64,000 nt of DNA. Source: Sulfitobacter aestuariivivens (GTDB lineage Bacteria; Pseudomonadota; Alphaproteobacteria; Rhodobacterales; Rhodobacteraceae). The position numbers were made by a program, and so were the translations under genes. Below the pieces are notes generated by a model. It was given only the letters and a program-made list of their open reading frames with translations, ran no database searches and was not told where the DNA came from. The stretch lies in the NCBI RefSeq assembly GCF_014763045.1, contig NZ_JACTAG010000003.1, positions 1 through 64,000 on the forward strand, written 5' to 3'. Below are positions 54,677-64,000 of the stretch, in pieces. Within the stretch, counting starts at the first letter, position 1. Each line of letters starts with the position of its first letter.

Positions 54677-55801
54677 ATGAGCGATCTGCACCGTACGCCA
54701 CTTTACGATCTGCATGTGGAACTTGGCGCCAAGGTTGTGCCTTTTGCGGGATATGAGATGCCCGTGCAATACCCGCTTGGGGTCATGAAGGAACACCAGC
54801 ACACGCGCAGTGCTGCCGGGCTTTTCGACGTCAGCCACATGGGGCAGGTGATCCTGTCAGGCGAAAGCTGGGATCATGTGGCAAGGTCGTTTGAGGCCTT
54901 GATCCCGCAGGATGTGCTGGGTCTGGAACAGGACCGCCAGCGGTACGGGTTCTTCACCAATGAAACAGGCGGTATCGAGGATGATCTGATGTTCGCGCGG
55001 CGCGGCGATCATTTGCTTGTTGTCGTCAATGCGGCCTGCAAGGAAGCTGACATTGCCCGCATGCGCGCGGCAGTCGAACCCGAGATACAGGTCACCGAGA
55101 TCACCGATCGCGCGTTGATTGCGCTGCAGGGCCCCAAGGCAGGCGCAGTCATTGCAGGGATGGATGCGCGCGCCGACGAGATGGCGTTTATGGATGTTGC
55201 CGATCTGACGCTTGACGGGATTGAGGTTTGGGCATCGCGGTCAGGATACACCGGCGAAGATGGTTTCGAGATTTCCGTTCTGGCAGATGAGGCCGAACTG
55301 CTGGCGCGGAAGTTGCTGGCGCACGAGGACGTTAAGGCCATTGGGCTGGGCGCGCGTGATTCACTGCGGCTGGAGGCCGGTCTTTGCCTTTATGGCAATG
55401 ATATTGATGCGGACACCAATCCGATTGAGGGCGCTCTGAACTGGGCGATCCAGAAAGTGCGCCGGGCGGGCGGAGACCGTGCGGGTGGATTTCCCGGTGC
55501 GGCAGCAATCCAGGCTGCATTTGCCGTTGGTATAAAGCGCAAGCGGGTCGGGTTGCGGCCCGAAGGCCGTGCGCCGATGCGCGACGGCGTCGAGATATTT
55601 GATGCCGAGGTCGGCGGTTCGCGCGTCGGGGTGGTCACCTCGGGCAGCTTTGGGCCAACGGTCGGTGGACCTGTCGCCATGGGCTATGTCGCCACGGATC
55701 ATGCCGCGACTGGCACCTCGTTGTGGGGCGAGGTGCGCGGTAAGCGGATGCGATTGAGCGTTGCAAACCTGCCTTTCGTGACGGCAAACTTCAAAAGATA
55801 A
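54677..55801 (+). CDS. gcvT: glycine cleavage system T protein (aminomethyltransferase)
   Basis: A 374-residue GcvT: RTPLYDLHVELGAKVVPFAGYEMPVQY at the N-terminus, FDVSHMGQ, the folate-site ARDSLRLEAGLCLYGNDID, and a C-terminal GPTVGGPVAMGYV. It transfers the methylene from the aminomethyl lipoyl-H protein to tetrahydrofolate and frees ammonia. The ATG at 54677 follows a strong GAGGGG; a frame from 54632 is less likely. Confidence 0.96.
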   Translation: MSDLHRTPLYDLHVELGAKVVPFAGYEMPVQYPLGVMKEHQHTRSAAGLFDVSHMGQVILSGESWDHVARSFEALIPQDVLGLEQDRQRYGFFTNETGGIEDDLMFARRGDHLLVVVNAACKEADIARMRAAVEPEIQVTEITDRALIALQGPKAGAVIAGMDARADEMAFMDVADLTLDGIEVWASRSGYTGEDGFEISVLADEAELLARKLLAHEDVKAIGLGARDSLRLEAGLCLYGNDIDADTNPIEGALNWAIQKVRRAGGDRAGGFPGAAAIQAAFAVGIKRKRVGLRPEGRAPMRDGVEIFDAEVGGSRVGVVTSGSFGPTVGGPVAMGYVATDHAATGTSLWGEVRGKRMRLSVANLPFVTANFKR

Positions 55802-55821
55802 TCAGACATGAGGAGAGACCA

Positions 55822-56181
55822 ATGAAATTCACAGAAGAACACGAATGGCTGCGCGAGGAAGATGGCGAAATGGTTGTTGGCATCACCACCCACGCGGCTG
55901 AGCAGCTTGGCGATGTGGTCTTTGTCGAGCTTCCGGATGAAGGCACGACCGTCAGCAAGGATGACGAAGTCGTCGTGATCGAAAGCGTAAAGGCAGCTTC
56001 AGACATTCTTGCGCCCGTAGATGGCGAGATCACGGAAGTGAATTCCGCGCTGACGGACAATCCGTCTATGGTCAATGACGACCCTCAGGGCGAAGCGTGG
56101 TTCTTCAAGATGAAGATTAGTGATGCAAGCCAGATGGACGACTTCATGGATGAGGCGGGATACCAGAAGTTCATCGGCTGA
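55822..56181 (+). CDS. gcvH: glycine cleavage system H protein
   Basis: A 119-residue lipoyl carrier with the lipoylation lysine in [19 protein letters not shown] and the preceding [32 protein letters not shown]. It shuttles the aminomethyl group between P and T proteins. GAGGAGAG precedes the ATG, and it is 20 bases after gcvT. Confidence 0.97.
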   Translation: MKFTEEHEWLREEDGEMVVGITTHAAEQLGDVVFVELPDEGTTVSKDDEVVVIESVKAASDILAPVDGEITEVNSALTDNPSMVNDDPQGEAWFFKMKISDASQMDDFMDEAGYQKFIG

Positions 56182-56237
56182 GCCCTGATCAGCCTGCTGG
56201 ATTTGCATATTTTCGGAACATTGAAATGGGGGGTGAT

Positions 56238-59084
56238 ATGACCTTCAAGCCAACGGACTATCTGCCTTATGATTTTGCGAACCGCCGTCACATCGGCCCG
56301 TCGCCGGCTGAAATGGACGACATGCTTGAGGTTGTGGGCGTAGACGATCTTGAGGCGCTGATTGATGACACGGTGCCAAAAGCCATTCGCGCCAAGGCAC
56401 CGCTGGATTTCGGGCGTGCCAAATCTGAGCGCGAAGTGTTGGAACACATGCGCAAGACAGCGGCAAAGAACACGGTTCTGACGTCGCTTATCGGACAAGG
56501 GTACTACGGCACCGTCACCCCGCCAGCGATACAGCGCAATATTCTGGAGAATCCTGCATGGTATACGGCCTATACACCGTATCAGCCGGAGATATCGCAG
56601 GGCCGTCTTGAAGCGCTGCTGAACTTCCAGACGATGATTTCCGATTTGACTGGGTTGGAGGTTGCGAACGCGTCTCTCCTGGACGAGGCCACAGCCTGCG
56701 CCGAGGCGATGACAATGGCGCAGCGGGTGTCAAAGTCCAAGATGACCGCGTTCTTTGTCGATCAGGATTGTCATCCGCAGAACATCGCCGTGATGAAGAC
56801 GCGCGCGGCACCCTTGGGGATTGAGGTAATTGTCGGGGACCCCAGGGAAATGGATGCGAGTGCCGTTTTTGGCGCGATCTTTCAGTATCCGGGCACAAAT
56901 GGACATGTGCGCGACTTTTCCGACCCGATTGCCGCATTGCATGCCCACCAGGGGGTCGGCATCGTTTCTGCAGATCCGCTGGCGCTTACGCTGCTCAAAG
57001 AGCCCGGCGCCATGGGCGCGGATATTGCTGTCGGTTCTACCCAGCGGTTTGGTGTGCCGGAAGGCTATGGCGGGCCGCACGCGGCCTATATGGCGTGCAA
57101 GGACGCGATGAAACGTGCCATGCCGGGTCGGATTGTGGGCGTGTCGATTGATGCGCACGGAAACCGGGCATACCGGCTTTCGCTGCAAACCCGCGAGCAG
57201 CATATCCGGCGCGAGAAGGCCACGTCGAACGTCTGTACCGCGCAGGCATTGCTGGCCGTCATGGCGTCGATGTATGCGGTCTTTCATGGGCCGGAAGGTC
57301 TCAAGGCGATTGCGCAGCGGATCCACCGCAAGACGGCGCGCTTGGCGGAAGGGCTAAAGCAGGCCGGCTTCGACGTGCGTCCCGCGACCTATTTTGACAC
57401 GATTACCGTTGACGTGGGATTGTTGCAGCGTGGCGTGCTGGCGGCGGCGGTTCGCGAAGGGGTGAACCTGCGCAAAGTGGGCAAGACCAAGGTGGGGATC
57501 AGCCTGGATGAACGGTCCAAGCCCGCCACGATCGAAGCCGTCTGGCGGGCCTTTGGCATTGACCGCGAAGACAAGGATTACACGCCGCATTACCACATGC
57601 CGGAAAAGCTGATCCGGCAGACAGATTTCCTGACTCATCCAATTTTCCACATGAACCGCGCCGAAACCGAAATGATGCGCTACATGCGTCGATTGGCGGA
57701 CCGTGATCTGGCGTTGGACCGGGCAATGATCCCTCTTGGATCGTGTACGATGAAGCTCAATTCAGCAGCCGAGATGATGCCGGTCAGTTGGCGAGAGTTT
57801 TCGCTGATGCACCCTTATGCGCCCAGCGATCAGGCGCTGGGGTATAAGGAACTGATTGACGATTTATCGTCAAAACTGTGTGACATCACCGGGTATGACG
57901 CCATCTCCATGCAGCCGAATTCCGGCGCGCAGGGGGAATACGCCGGGCTGTTGTCTATCGCGGGCTATCATCGTGCGAACGGCGAGGATCATCGCAACAT
58001 CTGCCTTATCCCGATGTCCGCACATGGCACCAACCCTGCCTCGGCTCAGATGGTGGGATGGAAGGTTGTCGTCGTGAAATCGGCGGACAACGGCGATATC
58101 GACCTGGAAGACTTCCGCGCCAAGGCAGAGCAGCATGGCGAAAACCTTGCAGGCTGCATGATCACCTATCCATCGACCCATGGTGTGTTTGAAGAAACGG
58201 TCACCGAAGTGACCAAAATCGTGCACGACCATGGTGGACAGGTCTACATTGACGGGGCCAATATGAACGCCATGGTCGGCCTGTCGCGACCCGGTGACAT
58301 TGGCGGCGATGTGAGCCATCTCAACCTGCACAAGACTTTCTGCATTCCGCATGGCGGTGGCGGGCCGGGAATGGGCCCCATCGGCGTGAAGGCGCATCTG
58401 GTGCCGCATTTGCCGGGGCATCCCAATCAAGAGGGCGCCGCGGTGTCGGCGGCCCCTTACGGTTCGCCTTCGCTGCTGCCGATCTCTTGGGCCTATTGTC
58501 TGATGATGGGGGGCGAGGGTCTGACGCAGGCGACGCGGGTGGCGATTTTGAATGCCAACTATATCGCCAAGCGTCTCGAAGGGGCCTATGACGTGCTTTA
58601 CAAGGGTCCCACGGGCCGCGTCGCGCATGAGTGTATCTTTGACATCCGGCCCTTCGAGAAGACCGCAGGCGTGACGGTCGATGATGTGGCAAAGCGCTTG
58701 ATCGATTGTGGTTTTCACGCGCCCACCATGTCGTTCCCTGTGGCGGGGACGCTGATGGTTGAACCGACCGAGAGCGAGACAAAAGCGGAACTGGATCGGT
58801 TCTGCGATGCAATGCTCGCGATCCGCGCCGAGATTGCGCAGATCGAAAAGGGCGATATGGATCGGGAAAACAACCCGCTCAAGAATGCGCCACATACGGT
58901 CGAGGACTTGGTGACGAACTGGGGTGACCGGCCCTACACCCGCGAGCAAGGGTGTTTCCCGCCCGGGGCATTTCGCGTTGACAAGTATTGGCCACCGGTC
59001 AACCGGGTGGACAACGTGCATGGCGACCGGAACCTGATCTGCACATGTCCCCCAATGGAGGACTACGCCGAAGCGGCGGAGTAG
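56238..59084 (+). CDS. gcvP: glycine cleavage system P protein (glycine decarboxylase)
   Basis: A 948-residue single-chain GcvP with two aminotransferase-like halves. The PLP lysine is in [20 protein letters not shown]. The N-terminal part starts [21 protein letters not shown]. It decarboxylates glycine and passes the aminomethyl group to GcvH. ATG 56238 follows a GGGGGG run; the ATG 12 bases earlier is a second choice. A 679-codon open frame on the opposite strand is treated as a shadow. Confidence 0.97.
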   Translation: MTFKPTDYLPYDFANRRHIGPSPAEMDDMLEVVGVDDLEALIDDTVPKAIRAKAPLDFGRAKSEREVLEHMRKTAAKNTVLTSLIGQGYYGTVTPPAIQRNILENPAWYTAYTPYQPEISQGRLEALLNFQTMISDLTGLEVANASLLDEATACAEAMTMAQRVSKSKMTAFFVDQDCHPQNIAVMKTRAAPLGIEVIVGDPREMDASAVFGAIFQYPGTNGHVRDFSDPIAALHAHQGVGIVSADPLALTLLKEPGAMGADIAVGSTQRFGVPEGYGGPHAAYMACKDAMKRAMPGRIVGVSIDAHGNRAYRLSLQTREQHIRREKATSNVCTAQALLAVMASMYAVFHGPEGLKAIAQRIHRKTARLAEGLKQAGFDVRPATYFDTITVDVGLLQRGVLAAAVREGVNLRKVGKTKVGISLDERSKPATIEAVWRAFGIDREDKDYTPHYHMPEKLIRQTDFLTHPIFHMNRAETEMMRYMRRLADRDLALDRAMIPLGSCTMKLNSAAEMMPVSWREFSLMHPYAPSDQALGYKELIDDLSSKLCDITGYDAISMQPNSGAQGEYAGLLSIAGYHRANGEDHRNICLIPMSAHGTNPASAQMVGWKVVVVKSADNGDIDLEDFRAKAEQHGENLAGCMITYPSTHGVFEETVTEVTKIVHDHGGQVYIDGANMNAMVGLSRPGDIGGDVSHLNLHKTFCIPHGGGGPGMGPIGVKAHLVPHLPGHPNQEGAAVSAAPYGSPSLLPISWAYCLMMGGEGLTQATRVAILNANYIAKRLEGAYDVLYKGPTGRVAHECIFDIRPFEKTAGVTVDDVAKRLIDCGFHAPTMSFPVAGTLMVEPTESETKAELDRFCDAMLAIRAEIAQIEKGDMDRENNPLKNAPHTVEDLVTNWGDRPYTREQGCFPPGAFRVDKYWPPVNRVDNVHGDRNLICTCPPMEDYAEAAE

Positions 59085-59167
59085 CGTGGGCGATTTTAGA
59101 ACTGCGGGCACCCTTGAGGACATCTTTGTGGCTGGCCGCAAGGGGTTCCTCCATTTGACATGCGAGC

Positions 59168-61684
59168 CTACTCGCGTGCGCGCAGCACCTGTGCAGGGCG
59201 CGCGTTGAGGGCCCGCCAGGCGAAGCCGATTCCGGCCAGAACGGTTGCGAGGATCCCGCCAGCGATGATCAGCAGCGCTGAGGGCCAGATCACGGTATAC
59301 GCGGTCTCCATCACAAAGGTACTGACCGCCCATCCGGCCAAAATACCGCTGAGCAAGGCAACCATCCCGGCAAAAAGCCCCATCAGCCCGGCCCGGATCA
59401 GAAAGCTGGCGGCGATAGCGCGGCGGGAGGCCCCAAGCGTTTTTAGAACCGCGGCCTCGTAGGTTCGCGCGTTCGTTCCGGCAGCAGCCGCCCCAATTAG
59501 CACAAGGAAACCGGTCAGCAGCGTCGCCAGTGCACCATAGGAGGTTGCCGCCGCCAGACCTGACAATACCCCGGACACGCGGTCTATGGCATCGCGCACG
59601 CGAATGGCGGTAATGTTGGGATAGGCCTGCGCCAGATCGCGCAGGATTGCGGCTTCGGCATCTTCCTCTGCATAGACGGTAGAGATGAAGCTGTGCGGTG
59701 CACCCGCCAGTGCTGAGGGGTTCATGGTCAGAATGAAACCCATCGCCGCGCCGGAATAGTCGACTTCCTGAAAGTTCACGATGGTCCCGGTGATGTCGCG
59801 GCCCAGGATGTTGATCGTCAGGGCATCGCCCAGGTTCAGCCCCATTTCTTCGGCTTCTTCCGCGGCAAAGCTGATCAATGGCGTGCCGCTGTAATCCTCG
59901 GGCCACCATTCTCCGCGTGTCAGCTTCGTGCGCGGGCCGGGTGTGGCTGCATAGGTCACGCCCCGATCGCCGCTAAGGACCCAATGATCACCCGCCAAAT
60001 CCTGCGCCGGCTGGTCATTGATCTGGGTTATGACACCGCGCAGCATTGGCGCGCTTTCGATCCTGCTGACGGCGGAATCGTTTTCCAGACGTTCGGTATA
60101 GCCAGGCATCTGGTCTTTCTGGATATCCACGAAGAAGTATGAGGGCGCAATGTCAGGCAGGTTGCCGGTGATGGCCTTGCGCAGGTTGCCGTCGATCTGG
60201 CCTACGGCGGCAAGAACGGACAGGCCCAGCCCCAGCGACAGCACCACCGCGCCTGCCCCTTCGCCCGAGCCGCTGATCGCGCTGAGCGCCCATCGTAATC
60301 GCGGCCGCCCACGCGCGATCCGCGCCGCGCGGCGTGACAGAATGCGGATGAGTACGGCGGTCACCGCAAGCAGAACAAGCGCGCCAGAGATCCCCCCCAG
60401 GGTCCAGAGCGTCAGCCACCAAGAGCCATTGAACCAGCCCGCAAGACCGACGAGCACGGCCGCGATCAGGACCGTCAGCGCAATGTAGCGCCACGCGGGC
60501 AAGGCGCGCGCGCCGTCCCAGGCATCGCGGAACAATGTTGCCGCGCGCACGTCTTCGCTGCGCGCCAGTGGCCATAGCGTGAAAAGCAATGCTGTGAGCA
60601 GGCCGTATATTGCCGCCTCTGCCAACGGCGCAGGATACAGCGCAAAGGAGGCCGGAATCGGCAAACGCGCCTCTATCAGCGGGGCCAGTATCAAGGGCGC
60701 CATGGCGCCGATGACAACACCAAGCGCGACACCAACCAGTGACAGCACCCCGATCTGCAGAAAATATGTCTGAAAGATCGTGGCACGGACCGCGCCAAGG
60801 GCGCGCAGGGTGGCGATGACTTCGGTCTTGCGGGCGAGATAAGACCGCACCGCAGCCGAGACGCCCACGCCCCCCACGGCCAGGCCCGAAAGCCCTACGA
60901 GGATCAGGAACGCGCTGAGGCGATCCACAAAGGTCGCTATTCCCGGCGCCCCGTTGCGCGCATCGGTCCAGCGCATGCCGCTGCCCTCAAACCTTGTCTC
61001 AGCCGCCGCCTCGATATCAGCGAGCGGGGCGTCTGATGCCAGATCAAGACGATATTTGCTGTTGAAAAGCGTGCCGGCAGACAGCAATCCCGATCCGTCA
61101 AGTGCGCTGCGTGGTACCATCGTGCGTGGGCCAAGAGCAAAGCCGCTGGCCGCTGAATCCGGTTCGTTTACAATGCGCGCGGATAAACGGAACGCCTTGG
61201 TGCCCAACGAAAAGGTATCCCCCAGTTCAAGACCCAACCGGTCAATCAATGCGCGTTCCATCACCGCGCCGGGGGTGCCATCCACCTCAGCCAGGGCATC
61301 AGCCAGCGGGATATCCGGTGCTAACGCCATTTGGCCTACAAGGGGGTAGGCGTCATCGATCCCCTTGATTTGGGTTAACGCACGGTCTTCCCCCACCACA
61401 GCCATGGAACGAAACTCGACAATCTCGCTCACCGCTTGGGATTGCGCGGCCATCCATTCAAGTTCCTGCGCCGTGGCAAAGCGATAGGTCAGTTCCAGCT
61501 CTGCATCTCCGCCCAGCAGTGCGGCACCTTCCCGCTTCAGTCCGGCATCGATCGCCGCGCGTACGGACCCCACAGCCGCGATCGCCGCGACACCCAGCGC
61601 AAGGCACGCGAGAAACAAGCGAAACCCTCTCAGCCCCCCGCGCATCTCGCGACGGGCAAAGCGAGCGGCCAGCACAAGGCTCAT
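59168..61684 (-). CDS. ABC transporter permease, YbbP/FtsX type
   Basis: An 838-residue protein with an N-terminal helix, a large periplasmic domain, and two FtsX-like permease cores totalling about ten helices (near 255-360, 385-445 and 720-830). The layout SLVLAARFARREMRGGLRGFRLFLACLALGVAAIAAVGS at the start is typical of the YbbP family, which exports lipid-like or peptide substrates of unknown identity. It overlaps the ATPase gene by 4 bases. Confidence 0.9.
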   Translation of the reverse strand: MSLVLAARFARREMRGGLRGFRLFLACLALGVAAIAAVGSVRAAIDAGLKREGAALLGGDAELELTYRFATAQELEWMAAQSQAVSEIVEFRSMAVVGEDRALTQIKGIDDAYPLVGQMALAPDIPLADALAEVDGTPGAVMERALIDRLGLELGDTFSLGTKAFRLSARIVNEPDSAASGFALGPRTMVPRSALDGSGLLSAGTLFNSKYRLDLASDAPLADIEAAAETRFEGSGMRWTDARNGAPGIATFVDRLSAFLILVGLSGLAVGGVGVSAAVRSYLARKTEVIATLRALGAVRATIFQTYFLQIGVLSLVGVALGVVIGAMAPLILAPLIEARLPIPASFALYPAPLAEAAIYGLLTALLFTLWPLARSEDVRAATLFRDAWDGARALPAWRYIALTVLIAAVLVGLAGWFNGSWWLTLWTLGGISGALVLLAVTAVLIRILSRRAARIARGRPRLRWALSAISGSGEGAGAVVLSLGLGLSVLAAVGQIDGNLRKAITGNLPDIAPSYFFVDIQKDQMPGYTERLENDSAVSRIESAPMLRGVITQINDQPAQDLAGDHWVLSGDRGVTYAATPGPRTKLTRGEWWPEDYSGTPLISFAAEEAEEMGLNLGDALTINILGRDITGTIVNFQEVDYSGAAMGFILTMNPSALAGAPHSFISTVYAEEDAEAAILRDLAQAYPNITAIRVRDAIDRVSGVLSGLAAATSYGALATLLTGFLVLIGAAAAGTNARTYEAAVLKTLGASRRAIAASFLIRAGLMGLFAGMVALLSGILAGWAVSTFVMETAYTVIWPSALLIIAGGILATVLAGIGFAWRALNARPAQVLRARE

Positions 61685-62349
61685 GCGACCCGCCCGTCGG
61701 AAAGCCTGATTACCCTGTCACACCGGTCAGCCAGCGTTGGATCATGCGTCACCAGTACCAGCGTCGCGCCAAAGCGGTCGCGCATGTCGAAGAGCAAATC
61801 CATCACCGTCGCCCCGTTGGAGCTGTCCAAATTGCCCGTCGGCTCATCCGCCAACAGAATGGCAGGCTGGGGCGCACAGGCCCGGGCAAGCGCGACCCGC
61901 TGCTGTTCGCCTCCGGAAAGTTGCGCGGGATAGTGTGCAAGCCGGTGGCCCAGTCCAACGTTTTTCAGCGCTTCTTCGGCTTGGTCAAAAGCATCGGTGT
62001 TGCCCTCTATTTCCAGCGGCGTCGCCACATTCTCAAGCGCCGTCATGGTGGGGATCAGATGAAAGGATTGAAACACGATCCCCATCCGCCCTCGCCGGAA
62101 TCGCGACAATGCATCTTCGCTCATTAAGGTTAGGTTTTGGCCCAACGCCTCGACAGTGCCGCCTGTGGCTTGCTCCAACCCACCCAGAACCATCAGCAGC
62201 GACGACTTTCCCGACCCGGACGGTCCCGTCAGCGCCACCGTCTCGCCTGCGTCTACCGTCATGGAAATACCACGCAGGATCTCAACCGCCCCGGCATTGC
62301 CCTTGAGCGAAAGAACCACATCTTCAAGATGAAACACAGGGGTCGTCAT
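61681..62349 (-). CDS. ABC transporter ATP-binding protein, YbbA/LolD type
   Basis: A 222-residue ATPase with Walker A GPSGSGKSSLLM, signature LSGGEQQRVALARA, Walker B ILLADEPTGNLD and His switch LVTHDP. It is the partner of the downstream YbbP-like permease. The divergent TesA-like esterase gene repeats the ybbA-tesA arrangement of E. coli. Confidence 0.94.
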   Translation of the reverse strand: MTTPVFHLEDVVLSLKGNAGAVEILRGISMTVDAGETVALTGPSGSGKSSLLMVLGGLEQATGGTVEALGQNLTLMSEDALSRFRRGRMGIVFQSFHLIPTMTALENVATPLEIEGNTDAFDQAEEALKNVGLGHRLAHYPAQLSGGEQQRVALARACAPQPAILLADEPTGNLDSSNGATVMDLLFDMRDRFGATLVLVTHDPTLADRCDRVIRLSDGRVA

Positions 62350-62400
62350 GCGGTGCGGCCTTTTGCTAGGGTTGTCGTTCGATATGGAGGTTCTGAAAGC

Positions 62401-63042
62401 ATGCGCAAGGCGTTGATTGGGTTTGTTGTTCTATACGCGGGGGCGGTTCAGGCGGATCAGTCTGTGATCGTTGCGCTTGGAGACAGCCTGACGCAGGGTT
62501 ATGGGCTGCCTGCCGAACAGGGATTTGTGCCGCAAATGCAAGGCTGGCTTGATGCCCAGGGGGCAGACGTTCGGCTGATCAATGCGGGGGTCTCAGGGGA
62601 CACGACCGCGGGCGGATTGGCGCGGGTAGAGTGGACGCTGACGCCGGACGTCGATGGTATGATCGTCGCGCTGGGCGGAAACGATGTGCTGCGCGGCTTG
62701 CCACCCGAAGAGGCGCGGCAAAACCTGGATGGCATTCTAAAGGCGGCGAAGGCCGCAGATGTCGTGGTGCTGCTGGTGGGCATGCAGGCTGGTGGCAATT
62801 TTGGACCGGCCTACAAAACGCAGTTCGATGCGATCTATCCAGATCTCGCGGCGGCCTATGACGTGCACTTCGCCGAAAGCTTCTTTGTCGGATTGCATGA
62901 GAATGGATCATTACCCGAGTTCGGGGCCCTATTGCCGCTCTTGCAGGCGGATCGTTTGCATCCCAACGCAGAAGGTGTCGCACAGATCGTTGCGGGGCTG
63001 GGGCCTTACGTCCTGCAACTGACCGAGGCAATAAAGGAGTGA
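62401..63042 (+). CDS. tesA: secreted SGNH arylesterase/lysophospholipase (TesA-like)
   Basis: A 213-residue protein with a signal peptide (about 1-18, RKALIGFVVLYAGAVQA) and SGNH blocks: Ser29 in GDSLTQGYGL, Gly in NAGVSGDTT, Asn94 in GGNDVLRG, and Asp/His in DRLHPNAEG. It hydrolyses thioesters, lysophospholipids or aryl esters in the periplasm. GGAGG lies ten bases upstream. It is divergent from the ybbA-like gene and four bases before the HMCES-like gene. Confidence 0.92.
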   Translation: MRKALIGFVVLYAGAVQADQSVIVALGDSLTQGYGLPAEQGFVPQMQGWLDAQGADVRLINAGVSGDTTAGGLARVEWTLTPDVDGMIVALGGNDVLRGLPPEEARQNLDGILKAAKAADVVVLLVGMQAGGNFGPAYKTQFDAIYPDLAAAYDVHFAESFFVGLHENGSLPEFGALLPLLQADRLHPNAEGVAQIVAGLGPYVLQLTEAIKE

Positions 63043-63046
63043 TATT

Positions 63047-63664
63047 ATGCCGGGCCGCTTGTTCCTGACCTCTGAAATGGCAGCGCTTGGTGCGGTGCTG
63101 GGACAGGATATGGGCGATTTGGACGCGCAGGTGCCGCGCCAGAACATCGCCCCCGGCGAGCAGATCGTCACCCTCACATCGGAGGGGTTCCAGCAGATGC
63201 GCTGGGGGATCATTCCGGTAGGCCGCGTTAATGCGCGCGGACGTCCGGTCATGGAAACACTGATCAACGCCCGATCAGAAACCGTGTTTGCCAAAACCGC
63301 TTTCGCTGGTGTCGGGCGTGCCGTTGTTCCTGCAAATGGCTGGTATGAATGGACCGGTGAGAAGCGGCGCAAGACCGCTTGGCGGATCCGGCCATCTGAC
63401 GCAGTTTTTTTGTGGTTTGCGGCCATCACGGATGTTTGGAAAGCACCGGGCGGCTTGCACGTGGCGCAGGTGGCAACGGTGACATGCCCGCCAAATGCAG
63501 ACGTCGCGCCGATCCATCATCGCATGGGGGTTCTGTTGGAGCAGGGCGATATCCCGTTTTGGCTGGAAGGGAACGAGCAAGAGGTGACCTCTTTGATGAC
63601 GCCTTGGCCAGAAGGGCGGTTGGTGATCGAAGAGGCAACCGGGGTCGATTGGGAGGGGGCGTAG
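63047..63664 (+). CDS. HMCES/YedK (SRAP) family protein with Pro at position 2
   Basis: A 205-residue SOS-response-associated peptidase (SRAP) family member. The usual M-C-G-R-F start is M-P-G-R-L: the crosslinking Cys2 is replaced by proline. Other active-site residues are kept: Asn74 and Arg76 in LINARSET, Glu101 in NGWYEWTG and His in IHHRMGVLL. AAAGGAG fixes the ATG, so Pro2 is real. Classical members attach to abasic sites through Cys2. Pro2 also allows Met removal and offers an N-terminal amine, so Schiff-base chemistry is conceivable. It is co-transcribed with the esterase gene. Confidence 0.87.
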   Translation: MPGRLFLTSEMAALGAVLGQDMGDLDAQVPRQNIAPGEQIVTLTSEGFQQMRWGIIPVGRVNARGRPVMETLINARSETVFAKTAFAGVGRAVVPANGWYEWTGEKRRKTAWRIRPSDAVFLWFAAITDVWKAPGGLHVAQVATVTCPPNADVAPIHHRMGVLLEQGDIPFWLEGNEQEVTSLMTPWPEGRLVIEEATGVDWEGA

Positions 63665-63711
63665 CCAGACCCGTTGGGCGGGTTGCCCGGGCTCGTGGAT
63701 GCTGAGCCACC

Positions 63712-63740
63712 AAAAAAAGCGGGAACCGCAGTCCCCGCTT
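63712..63740 (-). terminator. Rho-independent terminator of the cold-shock gene
   Basis: On the minus strand AAGCGGG (63740-63734) pairs with CCCGCTT (63723-63717), and a run of seven T follows (63718-63712). It begins 22 bases after the stop codon. Confidence 0.88.
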
Positions 63741-63762
63741 TCTCAAATCTCTCAAAGGCGCG

Positions 63763-63969
63763 TCAGGCCAGTGCGATATTCGCCGCGCTTTCACGGCCAT
63801 CACGGCCCGCTTCCACGTCAAATGTAACTTTCTGGTTGTCGGCCAGCCCGGTCAGCCCCGCACGTTCGACTGCCGAAATGTGGACAAAGATATCTTTGCC
63901 GCCGCCATCCGGGGCGATAAAGCCATAGCCCTTTGTTGTGTTGAACCATTTTACGGTGCCAGTTGCCAT
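63763..63969 (-). CDS. cspA: cold-shock domain protein
   Basis: A 68-residue single-domain CSD protein with RNP1 KGYGFIAPD and RNP2 DIFVHISAV. It binds single-stranded RNA and DNA as a chaperone. Length and motifs are standard; cspA is a family name and the paralogue is not fixed. The upstream region leaves the window after 31 bases. Confidence 0.95.
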   Translation of the reverse strand: MATGTVKWFNTTKGYGFIAPDGGGKDIFVHISAVERAGLTGLADNQKVTFDVEAGRDGRESAANIALA

Positions 63970-64000
63970 GACCCCATTCTCCTATTTGTTCCTGCCCACG

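Noticed and set aside
57870..59909. A 679-codon open frame antisense to gcvP and running into the ABC permease gene
   Set aside because: Its codon pattern mirrors the GC-rich real genes, it has no ribosome site, and it contains no recognisable domain.

Overview
The window looks like chromosomal DNA of a marine alphaproteobacterium of the order Rhodobacterales (Roseobacter group). The evidence is GC-rich coding DNA, an RpoH2-type sigma factor, an epimerase-DUF1467 gene pair, a long MreBCD-PBP2-RodA operon, a prokaryotic FeS photolyase and a tandem glycine riboswitch ahead of gcvTHP. No tRNA, rRNA, CRISPR array, insertion sequence or prophage was seen. Genes are dense: many same-strand neighbours overlap by 4 bases, several convergent pairs overlap at their 3' ends, and GTG or TTG starts are frequent.

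Layout. 1-10 kb: a cut-off DUF1501 gene, two regulators or transferases, the epimerase pair, a minus-strand run of VOC protein, deacetylase-like, nitroreductase and CysZ-like genes, then trpS, a degenerate rhomboid and murJ. 10-20 kb: a lytic transglycosylase, glnD, an LpoA-like lipoprotein facing rsmI-yraN, gshB, an esterase and comM. 20-30 kb: a GST, a cobU/cobC-like pair, rpoH2, coaBC-dut-ThiF, a trans-sulfuration enzyme and an M3 oligopeptidase. 30-37 kb: mreB-mreC-mreD-mrdA-rodA with a ghrA-like gene at its end. 37-46 kb: a VOC protein, a cyclase-TolB-TPR protein, leuA with a newly noticed leucine-rich leader peptide, a photolyase operon and a regulator/NIPSNAP pair. 46-54 kb: nadE, a GFA protein, a MORN/ankyrin/DUF1801 operon, gltX, a MATE pump and a GGCT-like gene. 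54-64 kb: riboswitch-gcvTHP, a YbbA/YbbP-type ABC exporter, a TesA-like esterase, an HMCES/YedK-like protein and a cold-shock gene.

Most genes are core: cell-wall elongation (murJ, mre/mrd/rodA, lytic transglycosylase, LpoA-like), nitrogen and one-carbon metabolism (glnD, gcvTHP), cofactors (coaBC, nadE, cobU, gshB), tRNA charging (trpS, gltX) and stress response (rpoH2, photolyase, csp).

The best leads are: (1) an HMCES/YedK family protein whose catalytic Cys2 is replaced by proline, giving a possible N-terminal proline nucleophile; (2) a leucine-rich leader peptide with mutually exclusive hairpins, possibly read from a leaderless transcript, upstream of leuA; (3) a rhomboid fold that has lost its catalytic residues; (4) short repeats that sit just after gene stop codons; (5) a secreted MORN protein built from paired repeats and co-transcribed with an ankyrin and a DUF1801 protein.
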